Assembly: GCF_022829635.1 (NCBI RefSeq)
Contig: NZ_JAKSYO010000085.1
Coordinates: forward strand, 1 to 39,221
Length of the DNA: 39,221 nucleotides
Direction: 5' to 3'
From: Methylobacterium sp. E-066
Lineage (GTDB): Bacteria > Pseudomonadota > Alphaproteobacteria > Rhizobiales > Beijerinckiaceae
In this document: positions 31,806 to 39,221 of the stretch, piece after piece
How positions within the stretch are numbered: the first letter of the stretch is position 1
Layout: every line of letters begins with the position of its first letter
Translations under genes and position numbers: made by a program
The notes under the pieces: generated by a model
What the model saw: only the letters and a program-made list of their open reading frames with translations
Database searches by the model: none
What the model was told of the DNA's origin: nothing

Positions 31806-32207
31806 TTAGTCCTCCGCCCCCAGAACCTGCCTGGCGAGCGCAACCGCATCCCGATCGGTGGCGCAGGCGGCCTGGGGCGTGCCGAACGCGCGGACCAGGC
31901 TGGGAAAGGCCGCCTCCAGCGCCTGGCGTCGATGCGGGTCGGGCTCGACCACGATCAAGGCCCGGCAGCGCGCTGCCAGGGCCGCCTTGTTCCGCTTCAG
32001 CCAGAGCCCCCGGGCGACCCGGTCGTCATGCGGCTCATCGGTCCGGCGGGCCGGGTAGATGAGCGCGAAGGGTGTTTGGCTGGCCAGAAGCCGATCCATC
32101 TCCGCGCACCAGGTGGGGGCGTAGCCGGGAGAGGAGGCCGCCTCATTCCGCAGCCGGACGATGGGGAAGGTCGAGACATCGTGGAGGGTGAACGACTCGC
32201 GGTCCAT
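31806..32207 (-). CDS. Hypothetical protein, 133 residues, next to siderophore receptor
   Basis: A soluble protein starting MDRESFTLHDVSTFPIVRLRNEAASSPGYAPTWCAEMDRLLASQTPFALIYPARRTDEPHDDRVARGLWLKRNKAAL and continuing CRALIVVEPDPHRRQALEAAFPSLVRAFGTP. The alternating strands and helices suggest a small alpha/beta fold, perhaps STAS-like, but I know no family for it. There is no signal or membrane segment. It is divergent from the FhuA-like receptor and shares with it an intergenic copy of the GTAGGATGAT operator, so a role in the same uptake/efflux regulon is plausible. AGG precedes the ATG. Confidence 0.75.
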   Translation of the reverse strand: MDRESFTLHDVSTFPIVRLRNEAASSPGYAPTWCAEMDRLLASQTPFALIYPARRTDEPHDDRVARGLWLKRNKAALAARCRALIVVEPDPHRRQALEAAFPSLVRAFGTPQAACATDRDAVALARQVLGAED

Positions 32208-32245
32208 GACCTGAACGCCTTGGAATTGCGCTAAAAGATAGTTTC

Positions 32246-32260
32246 ATCCAATCATCCTAC
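32246..32260. promoter_or_regulatory. Operator 3: half-conserved copy near the receptor
   Basis: On the minus strand GTAGGATGATTGGAT repeats GTAGGATGAT of operators 1 and 2, in the space shared by the 133-aa gene and the FhuA-like receptor. The second arm is degenerate. Confidence 0.55.
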
Positions 32261-32319
32261 CTTTGTTGATCGACTCAAGCAATCGCCGTAGCGCTGGGCT
32301 CCTCAGACAGGAGCCGACG

Positions 32320-34635
32320 ATGTCTCCGCGCCCGTTGCACCGGAACGCCCCCGCCATGTTCGATCGGCCGTGGCCTCCAGGTCTGGGCAGCCGAACGAGC
32401 GGCGCGGTGCTGGCGCTGATCCTGTGCCTCGCCCCGGCGGACCTCCGCGCCGAGTCCCGGCCGCTGACCGACGCGCCCTCGGGCGACGAGCCGGACCGGC
32501 TCTCGGCCACTCGGAATCGGGCCGCTCCCAAGCTTGGCGGCGAAGGCGCGGAGATCGCGCTGCCGGCCCTCACGGTGAGCGGCCGCGGGATCACCGGCAC
32601 GGATCCGGTCCCGGGCCTCGTGGCGCAGGTCACGGCCGCGGGCACGAAGACCGACACGCCCCTCATCACGGTGCCGCAGGCGGTGTCGGTGATCCCCCGG
32701 GCACAGATCGACCAGCAGGCGGCCCGGAGCGTCGGCGATTCCTTACGCTACACGCCGGGCGTGTTCGCCGACACGCGGGTCGGCGGCGTGCTGGAGAGCG
32801 TGTTCCTGCGCGGCTTCGGCGGCTTCGCGGCGAGCGCGACCAACCCGCAGGTCCTCGACGGCCTGCCGCTGGTCAAGGGCGGCAACTGGGCGGCCCAGGT
32901 CATCGATCCGTCCGTGCTGGAGCGCGTCGAGGTGCTGCGCGGCCCGGCCTCGGTGCTCTACGGGCAGGCGAGCCCGGGCGGCCTCATCGCCATGGTGAGC
33001 AAGCGGCCGACCGAGCAGCCGTTCCGCGCCGTGACGCTCACCACCGGCAACCGCAACCGCGCCGAGGCGGCCTTCGACCTCGGCGGCCCGGTCACTGAGG
33101 ACGGCAGCTGGGCCTATCGCCTCAACGGCCTCGGCCGCCGGGTCGACACCCAGCCCGACTTTTCCAAGGAGCAGCGGCTCGTGCTGGCGCCGGCGCTGGC
33201 CTGGCGGCCGGACGACGACACGCATCTCACCCTGCTCGGCTTCTACCAGAACGATCCGCACAACAATTTTGCGGGCTGGCTCCCGGCCGAGGGGACCTTG
33301 TTCCCCAACCCGGCCGGCCGGATCCGGCGCCGCTTCTTCCCGGGCGAGCCCGGCTTCGATGCTTACGACCGCCAGCAGGCGATGATCGGCTACGCCTTCG
33401 AGCATCGCTTCGACGCGACCTGGGCCGTCCGCCAGAACCTGCGCTACGCCCATATCGACACGCGCTTCGAAGGCGTGGCGATCAACTTCTTCGCTCCGTT
33501 CGGCGCGACCCCGAGCCTGCTCGAACGCTCGGCCTCCTGGTCGCAGGAGGCGGTCGACGGCGTGTCGCTCGACAACCAGGCGCAGGCCGACTTCGCCACC
33601 GGGCCGATCGGCCATACAATCCTGCTCGGGCTCGGCTATCAGGGCTCCCGGGCGGATGTGAACGCGTCGGGCTTCGGCCCGGTGCCGGCGATCGATTACG
33701 CGGCGCCGGTCTACGGCCGGCCCTTCGCGCGCCCGGCTGCCCTCCCGCGCACCCGTCAGGACTGGAACCGCGTCGGACTCTACGCCCAGGACCAGATGCG
33801 CTTGGATCACTGGGCGGTCACGATCGGGGGAAGGCAGGATTGGTCCGTCCTCGACACCGCGAGTCGCCTGGCCGCGCGGACATCCGCCCAGGACGACCAG
33901 GCCTTCACCGGCCGGGTCGGCGCCGCCTACCTGTTCGACAGCGGCCTCGCGCCGTATGCGAGCTACGCGACCTCGTTCGAGCCGACGCTGGGCACCGGCT
34001 TTTCGGGCGCCCCGTTCAAGCCGACCCATGCGCGGCAGACCGAGGCCGGGGTGAAGTACCAGCCGCCGGGCCTGGAGAGTTTTGTCGCCGTCTCGGGCTT
34101 CGACATCACCCAGGACAACGTCGCCACCGCCGACCCAGCGCATCCGTTCTACAGCGTCCAGACCGGCGCGGTGCGCTCGCGCGGCATCGAGTTCGAGGCC
34201 CGCGCAACCCTGTCCGACAGCCTCGATCTGATCGGCGCTTATACCTACCTCGACACCACCGTGCGCCGGGACAGCGACCCGGCACTCGTCGGCAAGCGCT
34301 TCGTGGCCGTGCCCGATCAGCTGGTCTCGCTCTGGGCGAATTACCGGGTCCCGGGCGGGCCGCTCGCGGGCCTCAGCCTCGCCGGCGGGATCCGCGTCAT
34401 CGGCCGGAGCGCCGGCGATCCCGCCAACAGCTTCTCGGTGCCGCCCGTGACCCTGGTCGATGCGGCGATCCGCTACGATCTCGGCGCCGCCGATCCGGGA
34501 CTGGCGGGCTGGCAGGTCTCGGTCAACGCCGCGAACCTGTTCGACCGGACCTACCTCGCCTCCTGCTTCGCGGCGGGCGGCTGCTTCTACGGGAACGGCA
34601 GGACCGTCATCGCCAGCCTCGGCTACCGCTGGTGA
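32320..34635 (+). CDS. TonB-dependent siderophore receptor, FhuA-like
   Basis: A 771-residue outer-membrane protein with an N-terminal export signal (SGAVLALILCLAPADLRAE, residues 27-45), a TonB-box region near LPALTVSG, a plug domain (TVPQAVSVIPRAQIDQQAARSVGDSLRYTPGV, FLRGFGGFAASATNPQVLDGLPLVKGGNWAAQ, LERVEVLRGPASVLYGQASPGGLIAMVSKRP) and a barrel ending in Trp (SLGYRW), as correct for outer-membrane insertion. The plug matches ferrichrome-type receptors. ATG at 32320 has AGGAG 6-7 bases upstream; the in-frame start at 32263 would overlap the operator region. Control by the GntR regulator is suggested by operator 3. Confidence 0.93.
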   Translation: MSPRPLHRNAPAMFDRPWPPGLGSRTSGAVLALILCLAPADLRAESRPLTDAPSGDEPDRLSATRNRAAPKLGGEGAEIALPALTVSGRGITGTDPVPGLVAQVTAAGTKTDTPLITVPQAVSVIPRAQIDQQAARSVGDSLRYTPGVFADTRVGGVLESVFLRGFGGFAASATNPQVLDGLPLVKGGNWAAQVIDPSVLERVEVLRGPASVLYGQASPGGLIAMVSKRPTEQPFRAVTLTTGNRNRAEAAFDLGGPVTEDGSWAYRLNGLGRRVDTQPDFSKEQRLVLAPALAWRPDDDTHLTLLGFYQNDPHNNFAGWLPAEGTLFPNPAGRIRRRFFPGEPGFDAYDRQQAMIGYAFEHRFDATWAVRQNLRYAHIDTRFEGVAINFFAPFGATPSLLERSASWSQEAVDGVSLDNQAQADFATGPIGHTILLGLGYQGSRADVNASGFGPVPAIDYAAPVYGRPFARPAALPRTRQDWNRVGLYAQDQMRLDHWAVTIGGRQDWSVLDTASRLAARTSAQDDQAFTGRVGAAYLFDSGLAPYASYATSFEPTLGTGFSGAPFKPTHARQTEAGVKYQPPGLESFVAVSGFDITQDNVATADPAHPFYSVQTGAVRSRGIEFEARATLSDSLDLIGAYTYLDTTVRRDSDPALVGKRFVAVPDQLVSLWANYRVPGGPLAGLSLAGGIRVIGRSAGDPANSFSVPPVTLVDAAIRYDLGAADPGLAGWQVSVNAANLFDRTYLASCFAAGGCFYGNGRTVIASLGYRW

Positions 34636-34700
34636 GTTTTAAGTCGTTATTTCGCATCATCTTTTCCCGAAAGCCGGCAACCACCTTTCAGGATGATGCG

Positions 34701-36842
34701 CTACCGCGTGCCTGCCCGCCGCGTGCGGCGCTCGGCCCTGCGGGTGGCGGTGTCGCGCAGGTGCTGCTCGATGGCGTCGTTGGCGCGGCCGCGCATGTGC
34801 CGGATCGCCTCGACATCGTCGAACGTGTCGGGGAAGCGACGCGACAGCCACAGATAGGCGCTGGCGAGCCGCACGGTCCGCTCCTGGTAGTCGAGCTCCC
34901 CGGCCAGGTTGGCCCGCAGGGCCGGGACCGTGGTGCCGGCGGCCCGGGCCTGGCTCCAGCGCTCGAGCATACCCATGGCGATCTCGTCGCGCCGGTTGAT
35001 CGGGCAGACCGAGAAGGCGAACTTTTCCTCGATCGGCAGCCGCGCCCGATCGACCGTCCGGGCGACATCGAGGATTTCCTCCAAGGCCGAGGGCTGGAAC
35101 GGTGAGCCGGCGTAGAAGGTCGCCCGAGCGAAATGGGTCAGCACCTCGTGGAGGCTCTGGGTCTGCATCTCCTCGGCGACCGAACGGATCGCGCCGAGAT
35201 CCGGCCGGACGAAGAAGCGCGAATCGGCCGCCGGCGCCGTCGGTGCGCCCGAGAGGGCGATCCGGATCGGCTCCACCGCGATTGCGTCCGTCGCCGCCAC
35301 GTAGCCGACATCCTGGTGGCCGTAGCGGCCGGCCCGGCCCGCGATCTGGCGGATCTCGGAATTGGTCAGGCCGCGCTCCTTCACGCCGTCCCACTTGCGC
35401 ACGGTCGAGAACACGATCCGCCGGAGCGGCCCGAGATTGAGCCCCATGCCGATCGCGTCGGTGGTGACCAGCACGTTGGCCTCGCCGGTGCGGAAGCGCG
35501 TGGCCTCGGCCCGGCGCACCTCCGGCGACAGGGCGCCGTAGATGGTCGCGACCCGGTGCCCGCGGGCGACCAGGATCTCGCGGTTCTCGTGCACGGCCCG
35601 GCGCGAGAACGCCACGACCGCATCCCCCGGCTCGACCTTCTCCAAGGGGACCGGTTCGTCGAGCAGCAGCAGCGGCGACTTGCGGGTGAACGGGATCACC
35701 TCCAGCGATTCGCCCGCGGCCTCGGCGGCGCGGCGGACATAGGCCAGGGCGTCGTCGGAGCCGCACACGACCACGGTCCGGGCGGCCACGCCGAACAAGG
35801 CGTTGGTCCAGGCCCAGCCGCGATCGGGATCCGACAGCATCTGGATCTCGTCGATCACCGCCACGTCGATCGGGCGGGTCAGGTCGGCGGTCTCGATGGT
35901 GCGGGCGGTGTGGGTCGGCTGCGGCTCGCCCAAAACCTCCTCGCCGGTGACCATGCCGGCCCGGAGGCCGCGCTCGCGCAGGGCCTCGTAATTCTCCAGG
36001 GCGAGCAGCCGCAGGGGGGCGAGGTAGGTGCCGGTCGGCGCCGCCGTCAGCATCTGCAGGGCGGCGTAGGTCTTGCCGGAATTGGTCGGCCCCATGTGGA
36101 ACAGGATCCGCCGGTTCAGCCGGCGGGCGGCACTGAAGCGCTCGATATAGGCGCCGAAGCCGACCTGATCGCGCAGGCGGCGCAGGCGCGAGCCCTCGCT
36201 CGCCACTGCCTTGGCGTGGCGGCGCACGGGGGCGAGCGTGTCGTTCAATGACCGCGCCAGCTTCGGCCCGAAGCTGAACACCCGGGAGCGCAGCGAGCGG
36301 TCGAGATGGGCGATGTAGGCGGGGGCGTCGGCCCCGACCTCGCGCAGGTCCTGGAGGATCTGCCCCCGCAGGTGCTCCACCGGCTTGGCCAGGGTCCGGG
36401 TGACCTCGGCGGCGCGCTCCGCCACCGCCGCCCGCAGGGCCTCGATGCGGTGCGCCGGGTCGTTCCGGGCCGCCATGCGGGCCAGGATCTCGGCCGCCGC
36501 CGGATCCGGCGCGCTGTCGATCCGCAGGTCCAGGCGGCCGTTATCGAGGAGCGGGATCTCGGTCCGGATGGTCCAGATCACCCGGCGGTCCCGCAGGATG
36601 GCGGCCCTGAGGGCCGGGATGGCCTTCCGAACCGCCGGGACGCCGGTCTCCGCGAAGGCCCGGGCCTTCTGGCGGGCGCGCAAAACGTCGGCGACCCGCT
36701 CGTCGTCGACCTCGGCGCCGAATTCCGGCAGTTCGAGCTCGGCGCGCAGGGTTTCCAGGTCGATGGAATCCGGGGCGAGCCCGAGCCGCGCCACGGCCTC
36801 GGACAGGTAGACGATCGTGGGGCGGAGACGCTTGCGCGCCAT
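34701..36842 (-). CDS. SUV3-like ATP-dependent RNA helicase
   Basis: A 713-residue superfamily 2 helicase. Walker A is HMGPTNSGKTY (249-259), motif II is DEIQ (331-334), and motifs V-VI include TTDAIGMGLNL (460-470) and QIAGRAGRYG (499-508). These match mitochondrial SUV3 (SUPV3L1) more than DEAD-box or Ski2 proteins; mitochondrial SUV3 feeds RNA to the degradosome. The N-terminal 240 residues are mostly helical and unlike known domains; a very basic C-terminal tail (TATRRAERRTRRAGTR) may bind RNA. The ATG at 36842 is chosen; the open frame upstream crosses the LysR gene and is not coding. A role in RNA turnover is inferred. Confidence 0.9.
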   Translation of the reverse strand: MARKRLRPTIVYLSEAVARLGLAPDSIDLETLRAELELPEFGAEVDDERVADVLRARQKARAFAETGVPAVRKAIPALRAAILRDRRVIWTIRTEIPLLDNGRLDLRIDSAPDPAAAEILARMAARNDPAHRIEALRAAVAERAAEVTRTLAKPVEHLRGQILQDLREVGADAPAYIAHLDRSLRSRVFSFGPKLARSLNDTLAPVRRHAKAVASEGSRLRRLRDQVGFGAYIERFSAARRLNRRILFHMGPTNSGKTYAALQMLTAAPTGTYLAPLRLLALENYEALRERGLRAGMVTGEEVLGEPQPTHTARTIETADLTRPIDVAVIDEIQMLSDPDRGWAWTNALFGVAARTVVVCGSDDALAYVRRAAEAAGESLEVIPFTRKSPLLLLDEPVPLEKVEPGDAVVAFSRRAVHENREILVARGHRVATIYGALSPEVRRAEATRFRTGEANVLVTTDAIGMGLNLGPLRRIVFSTVRKWDGVKERGLTNSEIRQIAGRAGRYGHQDVGYVAATDAIAVEPIRIALSGAPTAPAADSRFFVRPDLGAIRSVAEEMQTQSLHEVLTHFARATFYAGSPFQPSALEEILDVARTVDRARLPIEEKFAFSVCPINRRDEIAMGMLERWSQARAAGTTVPALRANLAGELDYQERTVRLASAYLWLSRRFPDTFDDVEAIRHMRGRANDAIEQHLRDTATRRAERRTRRAGTR

Positions 36843-36952
36843 GGACTCACCTTCGGCCGCAGCATCCGCCCGCCGGCGCTGACGCCGCCGCCGAACGCGT
36901 TCCTGAGAACCATCCTTGCGCCAGTCCGACCCCCGACGCCATCCCCGGCGCT

Positions 36953-37840
36953 TCAGGTGTCCCGCGCCGCCTCGGTGAGCCAGGCGCAGAAGGCGCGCAC
37001 CGTCGGATCGTCGGCCCGGGCCTCCGGCACGTAGGTGTAGTAGCTCCGCGCCGGCAGGGACGGGCCCGGGAACGGGCAGGTCAGGCGGCCGGCGGCCACG
37101 TCGTCGGCGATCAGGCGCTCCGGGCCCATCGCCACGCCGAGACCGTCGAGGGCGGCCTGGAGCGTCAGGTAGAAATGCTCCAGGGTCACGGAGGCCTGGG
37201 GGATCAGATCCGGCACCCCGGCGGCGCGCAGCCAGTGCGGCCAGACCTGCGGGAGCGTCGCCGCGTGGAGCAGGGTGTGGTGACGCAGCTGCTCCGGCTC
37301 CTGCAGGGGCAGGCGCTCCAGCAGGGCCGGGCTGCAGACCGGCATGCGCCGCTCGGTCAGGAACGGCTGCCCGACATGGCCGGGGCGCGTATCCGGCCCG
37401 CCGCGGATCGCGACGTCGAACGGGTCGGCGAGGCTCGCCAGCGGCACGTTGGAGGTGGTCAGCCGGACCTCGATGGCCGGATGGGCGACCTGGAAGCCCG
37501 ACAGGCGCGGGATCAGCCAGCGCAGGGTGAAGGTGGCCAGCGCGTTGACGTGCAGCAGGCGCGGCCGGCCGCGCTCCACCTGGCGGGCGGTGGCGAGGGC
37601 GACCCGGTCGAGGGCGGCGCCGATCTCGGCGGCGTAGCTGCGCCCGGCCTCGGTGAGCACCACCCGCCGGTTGTGGCGCTCGAACAGCGGCACGCCGAGC
37701 CAGGCTTCGAGCATCTGCACGTGCCGGCTCACCGCCCCGTGGGTGACGCGCAGCTCGTTCGCGGCGCGGGTGAAGCTCACGTGGCGGGCCGCGGCCTCGA
37801 AGGCTTTGACGGCGTTGAGCGGCGGTAGGCGGCGATGCAT
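36953..37840 (-). CDS. LysR family regulator, GcvA-like
   Basis: The 295-residue protein begins MHRRLPPLNAVKAFEAAARHVSFTRAANELRVTHGAVSRHVQMLEAWLGVPLFERHNRRVVLTEAG, the GcvA-type N-terminus, and continues with an effector domain (LHVNALATFTLRWLIPRL, DVAIRGGPDT, GLGVAMGPERLIADDVAAGRL). Similar regulators act on glycine cleavage, beta-lactamase or, as often, the divergent neighbour. Here that neighbour is an Fsr-type MFS exporter, 95 bases away. The signal is unknown. Confidence 0.93.
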   Translation of the reverse strand: MHRRLPPLNAVKAFEAAARHVSFTRAANELRVTHGAVSRHVQMLEAWLGVPLFERHNRRVVLTEAGRSYAAEIGAALDRVALATARQVERGRPRLLHVNALATFTLRWLIPRLSGFQVAHPAIEVRLTTSNVPLASLADPFDVAIRGGPDTRPGHVGQPFLTERRMPVCSPALLERLPLQEPEQLRHHTLLHAATLPQVWPHWLRAAGVPDLIPQASVTLEHFYLTLQAALDGLGVAMGPERLIADDVAAGRLTCPFPGPSLPARSYYTYVPEARADDPTVRAFCAWLTEAARDT

Positions 37841-37935
37841 GCGTGTCAGGTTTCCTCACGCGAGCGTCAGCATAAGGCGTTTGTCAGCCGGGCGCGAGAC
37901 CCGCATCCTGTGGTGGAATCATCAAGGATCGCAGG

Positions 37936-39198
37936 ATGGCCCGCGCATCGGAGTTCACCGCCTCGCTCGACGCCGCCCCGGACCGGGAGGCCAAACGCAT
38001 CGAGGACAAGCGCACCCTCGTGGTCACCGGGATCAACCACGCCCTGCACGACGGCTACACCGACCTGATCTACGTGCTGCTGCCGGTCTGGCAGGCGGAG
38101 TTCGGCCTCGACTACGTGGCGCTGGCGCTGCTGCGCTCGCTCTACAACGGCGCGCTCGCCGCCCTGCAGATGCCGGCGAGCTGGCTCGCCCAGTCACTCG
38201 GCGCCCGCACGGTGCTGGTGCTCGGGACGCTGCTCAGCGCCGGCGGCTACGCGCTTGCCGGGGCGTCGGGCGGGCTGATCGGCCTCTGCGCCGGCCTGCT
38301 GCTCGGGGGCGCGGGCAGCAGCACGCAGCATCCGCTGGCCTCGACGGTGATCGCCCGGGCCTACGGCGCCGCGGCGCGCGGCCCGCTCGGCACCTACAAC
38401 TTCGCCGGCGATCTCGGGAAGGCGGCCGTGCCGCCGCTGGTCGGCTTCCTGCTGACCTTGTCGGGCTGGCGCTCCGCGCTCTGGGTGATTGCCGGGCTGG
38501 GCGTGGCGGTCGCCCTCGGCGTCGCCCGCTGGCTGCCGCGTGATCCCACCTCACACACCGAGAGGTCCAAGAGCGCGGTGCGCTCGGCGCGCTCCGGCGA
38601 TGGGGCGGGCGCCCGGTCCGGCTTCGGACTGCTCGTCGCCATCGGCACTCTCGACAACGCCGCCCGCCCGGCCTTCCTGCTCTACCTGCCGTTCCTGCTG
38701 CAGGAGAAGGGCGCGGCCCTGACCACCGTGGGGCTGGCGCTCTCGCTGGTGTTCATCGGCGGCGCGCTCGGCAAGGCCGTCTGCGGCCGGCTCGGGGAGC
38801 GCCTCGGCGTGACCCGGACCGTGCTGCTCACCGAGACCGGGACCGCGGCGGCGATCCTGGCGGTGATCGCCCTGCCGCTCGCCCCCGCGCTGATCCTGCT
38901 GCCGCTGCTCGGCGTGATGCTGAACGGCACCTCGTCGGTCCTGTACGGCACGGTGCCGGAACTGGCCCCCCACGGCCGGGTCGAGCGGGCGTTCGCGGTG
39001 TTCTACACCTGCACGCTCGGGGGCAGCGCGCTCGCGGCGCCGCTGCTCTACGGCCAGCTCGGGGACGCGGCCGGCCCCCGCTGGGCGGCGGTGGCCGCCG
39101 CCGCGACGGCGCTCGCCGTGGTGCCGCTCATGCTGGTCCTGTCCCGCCATCTGGCCGGGGTCAAGGATCAAATATCGGGGTCGGAAGCACGCGCCTGA
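37936..39198 (+). CDS. MFS exporter, fosmidomycin-resistance (Fsr) type
   Basis: A 420-residue membrane protein with about 12 hydrophobic helices. The first helix region INHALHDGYTDLIYVLLPVWQAEFGL and the LGGAGSSTQHPLASTVIARAYG and GTYNFAGDLGKAAVPPLVGFLLTL stretches are typical of the Fsr/YfnC group; a charged loop lies in the middle (PTSHTERSKSAVRSARSGDG). Fsr of E. coli exports fosmidomycin, an inhibitor of the MEP pathway, but homologues have broader or unknown substrates. AAGGA lies upstream of the ATG. Probably controlled by the divergent GcvA-like regulator. Confidence 0.88.
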   Translation: MARASEFTASLDAAPDREAKRIEDKRTLVVTGINHALHDGYTDLIYVLLPVWQAEFGLDYVALALLRSLYNGALAALQMPASWLAQSLGARTVLVLGTLLSAGGYALAGASGGLIGLCAGLLLGGAGSSTQHPLASTVIARAYGAAARGPLGTYNFAGDLGKAAVPPLVGFLLTLSGWRSALWVIAGLGVAVALGVARWLPRDPTSHTERSKSAVRSARSGDGAGARSGFGLLVAIGTLDNAARPAFLLYLPFLLQEKGAALTTVGLALSLVFIGGALGKAVCGRLGERLGVTRTVLLTETGTAAAILAVIALPLAPALILLPLLGVMLNGTSSVLYGTVPELAPHGRVERAFAVFYTCTLGGSALAAPLLYGQLGDAAGPRWAAVAAAATALAVVPLMLVLSRHLAGVKDQISGSEARA

Positions 39199-39207
39199 AA
39201 CGCCACG

Positions 39208-39221
39208 CCTCTCCCTCCCCC
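39208..39221 (+). repeat. Start of another GC-rich palindromic repeat at the right edge
   Basis: GCCTCTCCCTCCCCC at the end of the window matches the first bases of the repeat at 6545-6600 and lies, like it, just outside a gene. It is cut by the window edge. Confidence 0.5.

Noticed and set aside
37936..39198. Link between the fosmidomycin-type exporter and the truncated dxs (MEP pathway)
   Set aside because: They are 37 kb apart, in unrelated units, and Fsr homologues have many substrates; the pairing is probably chance.
1..39221. CRISPR array, prophage or secretion-system cluster
   Set aside because: No regularly spaced repeats, no phage structural or integrase genes, and no cas or secretion components were seen.

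Overview
The window is a GC-rich (about 70% by eye), gene-dense chromosomal stretch from an alphaproteobacterium, most likely Methylobacterium or a close relative. The evidence is the codon use, the xseB-dxs and ygfZ-tag-HD gene orders, a SUV3-type helicase, and palindromic extragenic repeats of the kind common in that genus. I see no rRNA, tRNA, CRISPR array, prophage or complete insertion sequence.

Layout. 1-4310 (minus strand): the start of an unknown gene at the left edge, a dxs fragment cut off inside its thiamine-diphosphate domain, xseB, a dual-specificity-type phosphatase, an HD hydrolase, tag and ygfZ, then a small orphan protein. 4469-6473: a tightly overlapping trio (secreted protein, Nudix hydrolase, TIGR02301-like protein). 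6474-7002: palindromic repeats only. 7003-11383: GlcG/HbpS-like protein, PAS protein, M20-type amidohydrolase, three small orphans and a divergent spermidine-synthase-fold protein. 11431-13264: a visibly less GC-rich cassette with a DeoR regulator divergent from a NudK-like Nudix enzyme and a nucleoside 2-deoxyribosyltransferase-like protein, with phased repeats between them. 13564-14626: two orphan proteins flanking a strong small-RNA candidate that has its own promoter, an anti-Shine-Dalgarno stretch and a terminator. 14895-18346: cupredoxin, LysR regulator and a YceI - cytochrome b561 - YceI operon. 18363-22708: basic amino acid decarboxylase with an overlapping GNAT gene, pxpA, and an LprI-like protein whose C-terminus is frameshifted by an 11-bp tandem duplication. 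23088-26164: TonB-dependent receptor behind an AT-rich promoter island, a parS-like palindrome and an HNH protein. 26174-30891: a trans-sulfuration enzyme, a 178-bp MITE-like element, and an AaeAXB-type aromatic-acid efflux operon. 31074-34635: FadR/GntR regulator, an unknown 133-aa protein and a FhuA-like receptor. 34701-39198: SUV3-like helicase, GcvA-type LysR regulator and a divergent Fsr-type MFS exporter.

How parts may work together. A GTAGGATsATCC operator occurs twice between the efflux operon and the GntR gene, and once more between the 133-aa gene and the FhuA-like receptor. This suggests one regulon joining export and siderophore uptake. The DeoR-NudK-deoxyribosyltransferase cassette is the best candidate for a small, poorly described accessory metabolic system. 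The other items most worth following up are the small RNA, the parS-like site, the 11-bp duplication and the truncated dxs.
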